A stretch of 64,000 nucleotides of DNA from Gymnothorax reevesii. Lineage: Eukaryota; Chordata; Actinopteri; Anguilliformes; Muraenidae. Location: assembly GCA_029721435.1 (NCBI GenBank), contig CM056592.1, forward strand, positions 31,241,111-31,305,110, read 5' to 3'. Position 1 is the first letter of the stretch; each line of letters starts with the position of its first letter. A program made the translations under genes and the position numbers. The notes beneath the pieces are model-generated. The model was not told the DNA's origin, ran no database searches, and was given only the letters and a program-made list of their open reading frames with translations. Shown in pieces: positions 1 to 10,926 of this stretch.

Positions 1-1600
1 AGTGGCGTTTGTGTCTGCGCAAACAGCTTTTGGGTTGTACCTACATGATGGTGTCAATCCATACAGTACTTAAAGGTTACTTCCTGAAAGACCTGGAAGC
101 CAGCCGGCACCATAGTACATGATTTGTCCGTGGAGTACAGTCTGTTTTGTCTGTTGCAGTTAAATGGTTATTGTGGGCATGTTGCAGCGAAGGCGCATGT
201 GCCTTGTAGGAGAGGCAGAGTGATCGTTGGACATGAAATCCCTTAGAGCGTAATATAGCATGCAAATAACGCAGTAATGGAGTACTAAAGTGATGTCACG
301 TTGGTGTGAGAAGTAAAATTTCCCATTCATTTTACTCAAACTGTTTTTTCAGTACACTTTTAAATCACTTCCCATTGTTTTCAAGTCTCCATCTCTTTTG
401 AGATTTTCTATTATGTTTACGACTAAAAACAATACAATTTTTCTTGACCAGAATCAGCTAGCTTTCAAACCATTTAAATTTTTCGCCACCATGCTAATCA
501 TCTTTGTAGTCTAAAAACTACACGTCCCATAATCATCCTGATTCCCGGGCTGAAGGAGTTCAGAACACGTTAGAATTTTCCTGTCTCAAATTTTCCAGTG
601 CCTAGCCATAGCCGTTTGCTTAATTAGTTGGCCACTCTACGTTCTACTTGGTTGCGCTTTCCTTGCTAGATATCAAGTTTAACAATTTGCGCCAATTTAC
701 TTTAATAGCTAGGCATGTTTGCCCAACATTTGTTTTCTTAAAAACTTGGTAGTCAGCGAACGAGCTAATCAGCCTTGTCAACGCATAACAGACCGCAAAC
801 TAGCTGTCAGCAGGCTAACTTAGCCAGCGAGCTAGTTTACCGACTTCGGTAGTTGGCCAACTTCATATTTGGCGCATTTAGTTAAATGCCAGCTCACTAA
901 ATGCTCACAGCTCAATGCTCGCTAATCTTCACTGTTTTTATTAACTTAGCTCGCTCTCTGATATTACAAATTTGCAACCCTGTTACCAACCAATTTTTTT
1001 GCCATTTTCACCCAAAATAAATCAAATGAACACCATTAACTATTTTTGTTTTTTGACGCACGAGGGAAGACCTACACAAAGCCATTTAAATTGTTACTCG
1101 GTCTTCTTGGAGCCACGATACAAAATACACCAGTTTTTTTTAACTCAGTTACAGCTTGACCTGGCCCTTTAGTACTCTATTCAGCCCTAGATGTTTCTGC
1201 CTTAGAGGAATCCTCTATATGGAAGTTTCCGTCAGCAAACCAATTAATCGCTGTTTTTTTTCTCCGCGCTGCCCCAGCAGTCTTATCACTGATTGGTTGG
1301 GACCTGGTAATATGGTGGTAACAATCCTGTGTAATTGAGATTAAGTCTTGTTTTACCGTGATTGAGTCTGAACGAGGGTTGGGGTCAGTGCCAAAATTTG
1401 ATACACCAGGGGTGGAATTGTAATTGGAATTGAAACGTATTATTCGGAATTGAAATGGAATTGGAATTGATAAAATGTCATTGACCACAACCCTGTTCTC
1501 AACTTTTGGGAACTGTATAATTCCTGGAAGCTTTGCTTGGTCTGAAGTGAAACATGAATCCTACAGACGGCCTCAAGCCTGTTCTCGTGCTCTGAGGGGT
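1..1600. other. Non-coding DNA, no gene recognised
   Basis: No exon with conserved protein content was found on either strand. The DNA is AT-rich. Around 1410-1470 there is a degenerate run of GGAATT/GAATTG words of the kind seen at repeat tails. If polr3e extends to the left, this could be one of its introns, but no upstream polr3e exon could be identified here. Confidence 0.5.
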
Positions 1601-1722
1601 TTCCACATATGCTGTAGTATGCACACTTTAGTTGAATTATTTCCATATGCTGTAGTATTCACACTTCAGCCCAAGTATTTCCATATGCTGTAGTATGCAC
1701 ACTTCAGCTGAAGTATTTTCAT
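1600..1722. repeat. Short tandem repeat, about 42-bp unit, 3 copies
   Basis: Three consecutive copies share the core CATATGCTGTAGTATGCACA followed by CTTCAG-like sequence and a TATTTC stretch. They lie directly left of the large inverted repeat at 1738-2628. The copies differ by a few substitutions. Confidence 0.75.
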
Positions 1723-1737
1723 AATACTTTAAAATCA

Positions 1738-2628
1738 AAAATCATCTTAAGATGGCCCTGGTTTTAAAGCGTTTAAAAATATACGCGAAGTGGAAAACAT
1801 TTAGTGAAGCATATCAAGCGTGAATGTGAGAAATTAATTTTCGCATTGCAAGCAATGGAAAAATGCACCGAATTAATAATTGAACAGGACTAATTTGAAA
1901 AAGTCATTAATAGCTCTTGATTCTGGTTACCTACAGTGAAGGTGGAAAATATTTTGTTTCAGCGTATTGAACTGGTGTAAATTGTTTACGCATTCGAACA
2001 CCAAGAGGCCAAATGTGAAACTAGAAAGAATGTACCAAACGTATACAGGCAACTCATGTTTCATGGCCATTTAAATTTCAAAACGCGACAAACAAAAATG
2101 ATATTGAAATAAATTACACTGCCGTCTGCCAGCCAATTTAAATCGTTCGTTGAGCGAATCAACTGTTCGATTGCAAATTGAGCAAAGTAAATAGGAAGGG
2201 GGTAAAATCAATTGCCAAGTAGAGGATGATTATTTTGAAGACGTTGCTTGGTTCAGCACGCAATTTGCCTGAATGTGTTTGCTGGATTACTGCATTTGTC
2301 CGTTATGTGCGAATGCGATAACAATTCACATGTCATGTTCGATACGCTTAAACAAAATGTTTTCCACCTTCACTGTAGGGTATTTAGATGCTCAAAAGTA
2401 ACAAATCAAGAGCTATGAAAATACTTTACTTCAAATGAATTATTAAATAAAAAATGCTAAAAAATTAGCAGCACAGATTTTCCCTGAACGTGTTTGCCAA
2501 GTCTTCTGTGCATTTGTCCATTGCTTTCAATGCGAAAATAATTTCTCAAGTTTCATATGCTTCACACAGTTTACCACTTTGCGTATATTTTTAAACACTT
2601 AAAAACCAGGCCATCTTAACATGATTTT
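1738..2628. mobile_element. Large palindromic non-autonomous DNA element (about 0.9 kb)
   Basis: The left arm, starting at ATCATCTTAAGATGGCC, matches the reverse complement of the right arm, ending GGCCATCTTAACATGAT. The match continues inwards through the AAAAATATACGC, GAAGCATAT, TTTTCGCATTG and CAGTGAAGGTGGAAAA blocks. Each arm is roughly 0.35-0.45 kb with small gaps, so nearly the whole element could fold into one hairpin. There is no coding frame. This is the architecture of a MITE or foldback-type element. No clean target-site duplication was resolved and the superfamily is not assigned. Confidence 0.75.
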
Positions 2629-5600
2629 ATTTTTAAGAAATCCGTTTGAATAATATGTATGAGAAGCGGAATTCAGAGGTCTGCTATTTATTCAGATTAC
2701 TGACATTATTTCAATCTAACACAGTGGCCTTGTTAGGTCGGTCTGAATGTCCTTCTCTTCTTAATCATTATTGGGCACCAATTATTCACCATATTACTGA
2801 AATGTGCTGAGTTCAGTAACGTTATATACCCTTTCGGTTTAAGGGTGAGAAAAAGCGAGATTTGGAGAGCGCATGAGCACTGAGCATTTTGTATTGCAGA
2901 AGCAAAACTGGAGACCGTTAACAAGCCAGCAGTTGGCGAAAGGAGAACAATCTCTCAACTGAGGGTTTGTGAATTGAGAGGGATATGCAAAGATTTGAAT
3001 GTACCACATTAAAAGCTCAAAATGGAAGAATTGGTTGCAGTAAAAATTGATAAACATCTGATGTCTACACAAATATTTGCACACGACAGCTTAACCATCC
3101 CCGCTCTTTCTGAAATGCCAAGACAATTGGGGCACTTTTAATGGCAGAAAAGTAGTTTGACATGGTTTTAATTTTGCTGCTTCCAATAATCATTTAGTTT
3201 ATTTGCAATTTTGCAATTACCTGCTACATATAGCCAACAGAATTGAATTTGCTTGCCAGTTAGCTTTGCGGACGTGAAATAATGTCATTTACACCACTAT
3301 GATTGGGTTCCACGCTTTAAGTCACCTAATTGCTACAGTGTCCTTGCGACAAGTTCACTTTATTCAAAACAACCGGCAAGCACACATGATCTTAATCTCC
3401 TCAACAGGGATAAGTGCGTGGGTATACGTTATACGTGTAAAATACAGGGCCAAGACATATCATTACTGTTTGACTGAAGGCTACACATTTGATTTTGGAT
3501 TTTAATTTATGCTGAAAATAACAGCGTTGAGTACTTGCCTTGACAATATCTCACTGATAGTCTTCCAAATCTATGTTGTGCCGAAAGGGTCAATGCTTTC
3601 AGTTTGTTGGAGAAAACTAATGGTGCTTAGTCTAGCTGTATCGTTTGGGGGAAAGAATTCCATTTCCAACATCCAATTTTTCCGGCTTTCTGTTTGCCGG
3701 AATGATTTTAAAAGGAGGCGTCAGTATATTTTGGAGTGTTTTATCAGTGAGACGGGGATTTAGAATGTAAGATTTATATCTAATATTGCGAACGCATATG
3801 CTGCGCCTGCCCTAGCAACCCAGTGTGTCATCAGTAACATGGCAGCTGCTGTTTCGATAAGCTAACACGAATAGCAGCATCAGAATCTAGGCTCTAATTT
3901 TTCTTGACTGGATGTACACTTGATGTGTGTACATACCCGAATGTTTCTCTGGGTACCCAAACATCAATCGATATCGGTGGAGGGTGAATACAGAATTCTT
4001 AATTTTGTCATACGGACACAAAATGTACACTCCACACCCTAGAATGTTCCTGAACGAAAATCCTTCCTGTTTACAGTCCAAATCCACATTTTAAGCTGCC
4101 TTTTACCACAGAGAACGCAAAAGAACTTCAAAATTCTACCCTTTATCGATGCGATTTGTGCATCTTCTACCATACTTAGTCTGCAAAGAGCATGTGCACG
4201 ACCCATATCTCGAGCCAAACTGGTCTACTGCTCTAGGACGCATCAATATGATCCAGAAGTTGTAAGAGATTTGACATGTATTACAAATACTAGAGCAGGT
4301 TGGTAATGATGGCAGATTCTATTTTCTCCAAACCAAGTTACAGGCCAGTGTGTATTTTAAGTTCAGTTGCATCAGTTTTCATGTATGGGAAATGTCTCTT
4401 TATTTTAGTACCATGATGACTGTAAATTTCCTTTTTTTTTGTTAATTTGAGATGTCTTTTAGTTTCTGATTGACTGCAGTTATGGCTGGGTGGTATGGAC
4501 AAAATCAAATCACTTTTTTTGACCGTATACCTCCACTGTGGCAGCATTGTAGGGAAAGCTACTGGTGCTTTCACACTAAATTTTGACAAACAGTGATCAG
4601 TGATGTAGATGTGACAACTGAGCAGATCCAGGCTACAGCTGGAACAGCTGATGTCCAGGAAACCGCATCCATTTGAAGTAAAGCAGCCTTAAAACCAGAA
4701 AAAACAACAATGGTCATATCGCAATGTTATGATACCCAAAATTTTAGAGGCTATTTCCTTTATAGAGTGATACCGATATAAATATATTGGGCAGCCCTAA
4801 CTGAAATAAAAACGTATTTATCCCAGAAGGGTTTACCTTTACACTGCGTCACAGTGCTGTGTGATTGCAGGCACAGTGGATATATGTGCGGTGTGCGACT
4901 GTTTTCATCCAAATTCAGACACTTGGAATGTTTTTCAGACTCGTCATTCTGCAGAGAGGATGATGCAACCAGGGAGTAACATGCTGGCCTGTTGGAGCCA
5001 GCCCTCCTCTCCTCTAATTCAGTCCAGTTTGCATTTCTTTTGCGCTTCATGGTCGCTGTACAAATAACTGCTGCGTCCTGTGACTCGACTACATTACATG
5101 CTGTTCCAGGAATGAGATGGTGTCTTATTGAGTGAGAAGCTGACCATATGCTGTATTTACTGTTCAGAATGTGCAATTTCCTGACTGTTTGACATGCATT
5201 GAGCTGTTCCGCCTGGACTAAACAGACTGTGGTTGTTTTGAAATTTATTGCTTCATTCTTGTGAACATGAACAGAGCTAAACTTCCTCTTTATTTCATCT
5301 ATGCTAACTGTGTGAAACGGCTTATACTCCGGCTCTCATTTTAGCCCAGACGTGGCATGTAATCCTCTGTGGGGGCTGTAGGATTTAAGGACTAGGGCAG
5401 GAACTAGGTGTTGTATAATGGCTATTATTGGCTGACAGTGACATCTAAGCCAATTAGTGGGAGCGGTAGGCGGGGTTTCATGGAAGGAAGGACGTACTGT
5501 AAAACAACTTGACCTGTAATTTCTCACATCCACTGTGCCATGTCACTGCAGGGAAGGACAGATTAAATTGAGTCATTATGCAGTCACCATTTCAGTTATT

Positions 5601-6084
5601 GAAAAGCAAAAGTAAAGGTCACATTGCATTTTTTTCTCTTTTGCAATAAGGCCTAATAAAAAAATATTTTGTTTGCAGTAACATGCTCTCAAAAATTTGG
5701 GAGGGAAGGAAGGGGAAAAAATGTTATTTCTCAGAAAAAAATTTGGAAAGAATTCCGTGGGAAATCTGTGCTTTTTTTTTTTTTTTTTTTTTTTTTGCCT
5801 TCCTTTGACATTTGAGTACCCAGAGAAGTGTACATCCAGTCAAGAAAATTTAGAGTTTAATTTCAACCTGCTGCCTTACATAGTAATGTCATATAACGGC
5901 GACAGCCATATTACTGATGACAGGCTGGGTTGCTGGGGCATGTGCAGCATTTGTATTCACGATATTAAATATTAATAATAAATTCTAAATTCCCTTCTCG
6001 CTTGTAAAACCTGTCAAAATATATTGACGCCCCCTTTATAAATCACTGTGGCAAATAAAAAATGGCAAAAAAGTTTTTATTTTT
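2629..6084. other. Unassigned DNA
   Basis: No conserved exon was recognised. A minus-strand open stretch at 4760-5176 contains KRKRNANWTELEERR (around 5030-5070), which resembles the start of Myb/SANT-like domains in some DNA transposon proteins. It is too short to assign. A T homopolymer of about 26 bases lies at 5772-5797. Confidence 0.4.
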
Positions 6085-6245
6085 TTATTTTTTATTTTTA
6101 AATTTATTTTGATAGTTGATTCAACAGGGGCCATGCTCAACATAAGAGTTGAGCCAGAGTTGGCTATATAGCTCATTTACATTTGCGGTCCCTGGGCAGG
6201 GAAGTACAAAAGATGAAACAGGACAATACAAACAATACAGATAGT
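6066..6245 (-). mobile_element. 3' tail of a LINE (minus strand)
   Basis: Read on the minus strand, this carries TTGTACTTCCCTGCCCAGGG and then an AT-rich end with AATAAATTT and A-rich repeats. That combination is familiar from 3' untranslated tails of fish L2/CR1-type LINEs. No coding part was seen directly attached. The family assignment is from memory of such tails, not from a search. Confidence 0.45.
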
Positions 6246-6789
6246 TAAAGACAATAAAATATACAAACAGTACAACTAGACAAATCATTAGTGAAATTTA
6301 CAAACAATACATCACAAGTAAAAACTGCATGGAAGATAAACAACACATACTCTCCATGTTTGAAACAGCTGATTTATGCAAAGGTCTGTGATCACATGAT
6401 TTGGTTTGTCTTTAGTCATGTTTTATGTGTTATTTTAAAGATGCTAAAACTTGTGCTTTTTCAGTGACTAAATGTTTTTATTTTCAAATATTCAAAAGTC
6501 TAAATTAACCACAATGCAGCCGTACCATGTACTTGAGAAATGAAAAAAATAAGCATATGTATTTGTGCTCTAACACAACAAATCAAAAGGAAAAACAACA
6601 TTTAAAAACAAATTGGTTCCCCATAAAAGGAAACTTAAAATATTCATTTAAAAAAAAAAAAGACAAACCATCCCCCTACCCCTTTCCACCCCCTACCCCA
6701 CTCCGTCCCCCTACCCCTGGACCCTTCCAAATTACCCCACCAAGACCATCAATCCACAAAATAAAAAAAAAAAAGGGCTAAATCCGCCC

Positions 6790-7300
6790 TTTTAATGACT
6801 CGGCTGCCAATACCTACAGCACAATGTTGGACCCTTTCACTCCATTTACACAAGCAGTAGAGATTTCCAGGTGGGCTAAAAATGCAAGAATCCAATTGCT
6901 CAGAGTAAGTTTGTCAGGGTGTTTCCACTTCAAAGAAACCAACTTCTTGGCTGCAGTAAGGCCAGCAGGAATCACCATTTTTTGTTGCTTGGTTTCCGGA
7001 AGCGGAGATGGATCATTAAGGAGTAAAACTGTTGCAGACACAGGTATAACAAAAGAAGAAATAACCAAAAGTTGAGAGGCCACCACGTTCTAGAACCGGG
7101 CGACGGGCAGGCAGTCCCAGAACATACGGAAAAAAGTACCGGGGGCCCCAAGGGTACATGGTGTACGTCTTGGGTCGGGCAGAAGGCCCATCAGATGTAA
7201 TCTTCTCGGCGTGAGAAGGTCTATGAATAAAATTCAGATGAATTTGTAGGCGATTGGGGTTCCGTGATGAAAGTAGGACATTTTTATCAAACGGCGGCAA
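6790..7300 (-). pseudogene. L1/Tx1-like LINE ORF2, C-terminal remnant
   Basis: The minus strand encodes, with stops and frame changes, a region reading TPRRLHLMGLLPDPR, then GAPGTFFRMFWDCLPVARF and AAKKLVSLKWKHPDKLTLSNW. The order (TPxRL, a cysteine/histidine-poor GTFFxMFWDC motif, a tail with AAKK...W) is that of the C-terminus of L1/Tx1-clade ORF2 proteins in fish. An open frame runs 6814-7086 and a second 7016-7300, so at least one frameshift separates them. The reverse transcriptase core is not intact here. It is an inactive, truncated copy. Confidence 0.75.
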
Positions 7301-7780
7301 AATCGAAGTCTAGCTCCAGTTCTGGAACGTGTCCTTGGCAAATCCGATCACAGGGAAGGGGTTTGTATGAGGATTCAAACGTGCCTTTCATGCCCCCGCC
7401 CTCCGAAGAAGAAAGGGGGCGTTATGTCGACACCATGTCCGTCCGTCATCCATTAACTTTTTGTTTCCATGGGATAACTATAGAATCCCTCGCCGGATTG
7501 ATGCCATTTCTTAATGGCGTATTGGGAGTGGCTAGAGGAATGTTCCTTTTGAAAACCAGCGTCGTGCGATATGTAATATGGCCCCCACAGCAGCCATCTC
7601 AATGCCCTTGGTTAACATAGAGGCGGGGGCATCTGCCACGCTCTGCGTTGCTCTTGTTCTAATATGGAGATGAGTCGCACTTATCTGCCGCTCTAACTGA
7701 ACATGCGTATTGTCCAAAAGCAGTCCTCCTAAATGTAGCTGAACAATCCCCTCCTGCTGATGCCCTGGTCTCCTTAGCAT
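7301..7780 (-). mobile_element. Probable continuation of LINE remnant
   Basis: This lies upstream (in minus-strand terms) of the L1-like C-terminus. A minus-strand frame at 7532-7780 is open but has no motif I can name with confidence. It sits between two clearer LINE pieces and most likely belongs to one of them. Confidence 0.4.
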
Positions 7781-7923
7781 TATTCATGCAGTGACACATT
7801 AAGTGGTGGTGGCGCAATATCATGAATTAATTTATACATCAGACACATCTGTAAAGAAAAGGAAACTGTCAAATGTCAGTAAATTATACTTGGTAATGAT
7901 GGTACAATGATGGTGCCTCTTTG

Positions 7924-7956
<33 letters not shown>

Positions 7957-8225
7957 CATCAAGAAGTTTTACGCATTGTTTGTGAAGAGAATGTAAAGGT
8001 TTTAGTGTAGTCACACCTGCCTGGGACCAGCTTGTATCACAGTGGGATAGGAGTGGAAACATCATTGAGTGCATAAAAGGTTTGGAAGCAGCTAGAGGCA
8101 GTTGATCCCTAATTGTTTTTCTTGACGGCAGGAGCTGGGGCTGCCAGTGCCCTATATTTTCAAGTAGTCGTATTATAAAACTGTTATTGGCTTCAGTCAC
8201 TTGTCCAAGGTGGATCAGTAAATTG
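7780..8225 (-). pseudogene. L2/Rex-like LINE reverse transcriptase C-terminal remnant
   Basis: The minus strand reads NNSFIIRLLENIGHW, then FPLLSHCDTSW, TTLKPLHSLHKQCVKLL and, beyond a T-rich run at 7927-7953, FTDVCLMYKLIHDIAPPPL-like sequence with a frame break. The L-x-HCDTSW and LKPLHxLxK motifs are typical of the C-terminal part of non-LTR reverse transcriptases of the L2/CR1/Rex1 group. The copy is broken by the homopolymer and by frameshifts. It is a different element from the L1-like piece to its left. Confidence 0.7.
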
Positions 8226-9590
8226 AATTCACCGATTCCGAAGAAGGTGAATCAGTTTTTTGTTTTGTCTAGCGGATTAGATTTATGGTGGTCAAAAAGT
8301 ATGCCATTGGCTATCGGATTAGCTCCCTTCGTTAAGGTGCCGCTTTGCAGCAGAGTAGTGAGCACCACGGCCTGGATTGAAGCCATTGTCTGTGAGCCTT
8401 TTCAGAGCCACGTACAACTGTTTTCTAGCAGCAGGAGATGCATTCGGATGGACCGCCGGTATGCGATTACAGCATTGTTCGCCGCTCAAGGACCTCCTGT
8501 TAGCCAGCTGGTCTCTAGTCAGTAAAATTCTGAGCTCGTAAATGTTCAGGTTTCCTCCGCTCTGGGGGGTAGTTTTCCTTCAGGTGTAAATGAAACTATG
8601 TTAACAACTTGGATAGCTGGGGCATCTAAGGACAGCCAATGCTACCAACTAAATAAATTGGCACTACTGTTTTTTGGAGTACACCACAGAACTTCCCGCT
8701 CACTCACTCCTGTCCGAGGCTGTGTACACTGTGCTGGTACCGTGCGGTGCTGGTACACTGGCGGTTGCTAGATGGTGGCTTTCAGCTGCATCTGTATTGT
8801 TGATGATTTCTTCCTCATTTTCCATTCCTCCCGCTTTTCCACTGTCATCAACTCTGTTGCTAGTTGTTCAACTTACATTGGAGTCGCCCTCTTCAACGAT
8901 GTCCAAGTCAAGCAAAAATTGTGACATTTTAAGTGGATTTTGACATGCAAAATGCAAAATACACATACGATAGCTTAAGCGTGACAATTGATCCAATGAG
9001 TAAAGTCACCGCTCTCAGCCCGATTCTCTGGGCTGTTCCAGGGCTGTACTGGGGTCACTAAAAGCCTGTTTTACATCCATGATTGCTGTATTCGATGATC
9101 ATCTCCGGGTGAAGTGTTGGTAGTTAGTGAGAGCACTGCAAGCCCTTTCGGATGATGCCTAATACAAAAGGTTTTTAAAGTTTAAATTAATACATGTCTA
9201 CTTTACGGTTTTGACTGAATCGCTTATAATTTTAATGAGCTCTGTTAGCAAGGAAGCTTATGAGAGCAATGTGCGGCTCTGGACCCAATGCAGTCCGTTA
9301 CTGCATATTAATGTCATACCCTATGACTTCTCAGTTTCAACCAAATTTGAATTGGTTCATTTGCTACACTTATGTGCGAAGTAAAACTATAATGATGATA
9401 ATCCCATAGTGCCAAGCTTGCATGGCATCATGCAACGGGCTGATTTACGGTAATATAGTGCGAGAGTCGGGGGTGGGGAGATGATATAAATTTGGTTTCC
9501 GGCCGCAAGATGTCAGAATTTCGACACGGACACTGTTTTTGCCCCTGATCTCCATCTTGTGTGTCATTTTGTCCTCAATTCTGCTAAATG
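8226..9590. other. Unassigned, probably LINE-derived or intronic
   Basis: Open frames on both strands (for example 8187-8525 plus and 8674-8943 plus) show no recognisable protein motif. The left part may be an extension of the LINE remnant. No splice-bounded conserved exon was found. Confidence 0.35.
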
Positions 9591-9596
9591 TTTAAA

Positions 9597-10052
9597 CTGG
9601 TGCAGTTTGATTGAGGGATTGTGGGACCCTGTGCGGTTTGATTGAGGGATTGTGGGGACCCTGTGTGGTTTGATTGAGGGATTGTGGGGACCCTGTGCGG
9701 TTTGATTGAGGGATTGTGGGGACCCTGTGCGGTTTGATTGAGGGATTGTGGGGACCCTGTGCGGTTTGATTGAGGGATTGTGGGGACCCTGTGCGGTTTG
9801 ATTGAGGGATTGTGGGGACCCTGTGCGGTTTGATTGAGGGATTGTGGGGACCCTGTGCGGTTTGATTGAGGGATTGAGGGGACCCTGTGCGGTTTGATTG
9901 AGGGATTGTGGGGACCCTGTGCGGTTTGATTGAGGGATTGTGGGGACCCTGTGCGGTTTGATTGAGGGATTGTGGGGACCCTGTGCGGTTTGATTGAGGG
10001 ATTGTGGGGACCCTGTGCGGTTTGATTGAGGGATTGTGGGGACCCTGTGCAG
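9597..10052. repeat. Minisatellite, 32-bp unit, about 14 copies
   Basis: The unit contains TTTGATTGAGGGATTGTGGG followed by GACCCTGTGCGG and repeats every 32 bp with very few changes. Because 32 is not a multiple of three, the frame cycles through the unit. The minus strand happens to lack stops in all phases and so gives a long repetitive open frame (9564-10058), which is not a gene. The array ends about 875 bp left of the first recognised polr3e exon. Confidence 0.95.
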
Positions 10053-10926
10053 TTTCACCTTTTGCTTTACTTAATTTAGCACTTTCACCCTTCGTTTTCT
10101 CCTATCAATTTGATGTGTCGTCCATGTCTCTGCGTTTCCTATACATTGACGAGGTTTTGGTGGCCCGCCATAAGCTAATCCTCCCCAGCCATAGCCTCAA
10201 TGTCTGTAATTGCTGCGTGTTGATCATGCATGCGCACGTTTGGGGAAGGGGGGGGGGGAAAAATGGAAAAATAAGAGAGGTACTAGAAGGCGCAAAATTT
10301 GCACAATCCCCCCCCCCCCCCCCCCCCCCCCAGATATAGGTCTTCCACCACACATTGCTTCCTGGTCTGTGGGAGGAACTGTTCCCCCGTATTCTCAAAA
10401 AATTCTCTGGGAAACTGTCTCGGTCTGGTCTGTAGATACTGTAGATATTACTCTCCTGCAGTGTAGATATTAGCTCTCCTGCAGTTCCAGTGATCTCCTT
10501 CAGAGAGGGCAGTACTCAGGACTGTAAGCCTGTAGGGGTCTTGGTTTAGAAGGTGCTGGGGAGGTCCTGTCAAGAACCCTTAAATAAACATCCCAGTATC
10601 CTGTTTGACTTCCCTGTTTTCTACGTCACCAGCTGGAGTAAATCTGTAGCCTTTTCCTGGCTCTTTCTGCCAGCCCCTTTCAACTTCTCTGTGCAGAGAG
10701 AACTCCTGCTTATCAAGTCCGTCAGGCCAGTTTAGGTTTCTGTCTGGCCACCTTTGTCCCTCTAGCTTTGTGCCAAACACGGCGGCCTGAACATGCTGGA
10801 GGCTTTCAGGCACAGGGCTAAACCCACTGCATATGTGTCATGGCTCTTCATGCGCTCTGAATGTCATTTCATCATGCAGATTTCTCACAGCCTCATTACC
10901 CACAATTCTCTTTTTTTCCCCCACAG
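10053..10926. other. Upstream flank/intron of polr3e
   Basis: A G-rich run lies near 10240-10258 and a C homopolymer of about two dozen bases near 10309-10332. No conserved exon was recognised. The segment just before 10926 is a good polypyrimidine tract (CTCTTTTTTTCCCCCACAG) leading to the polr3e exon acceptor. Confidence 0.5.
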
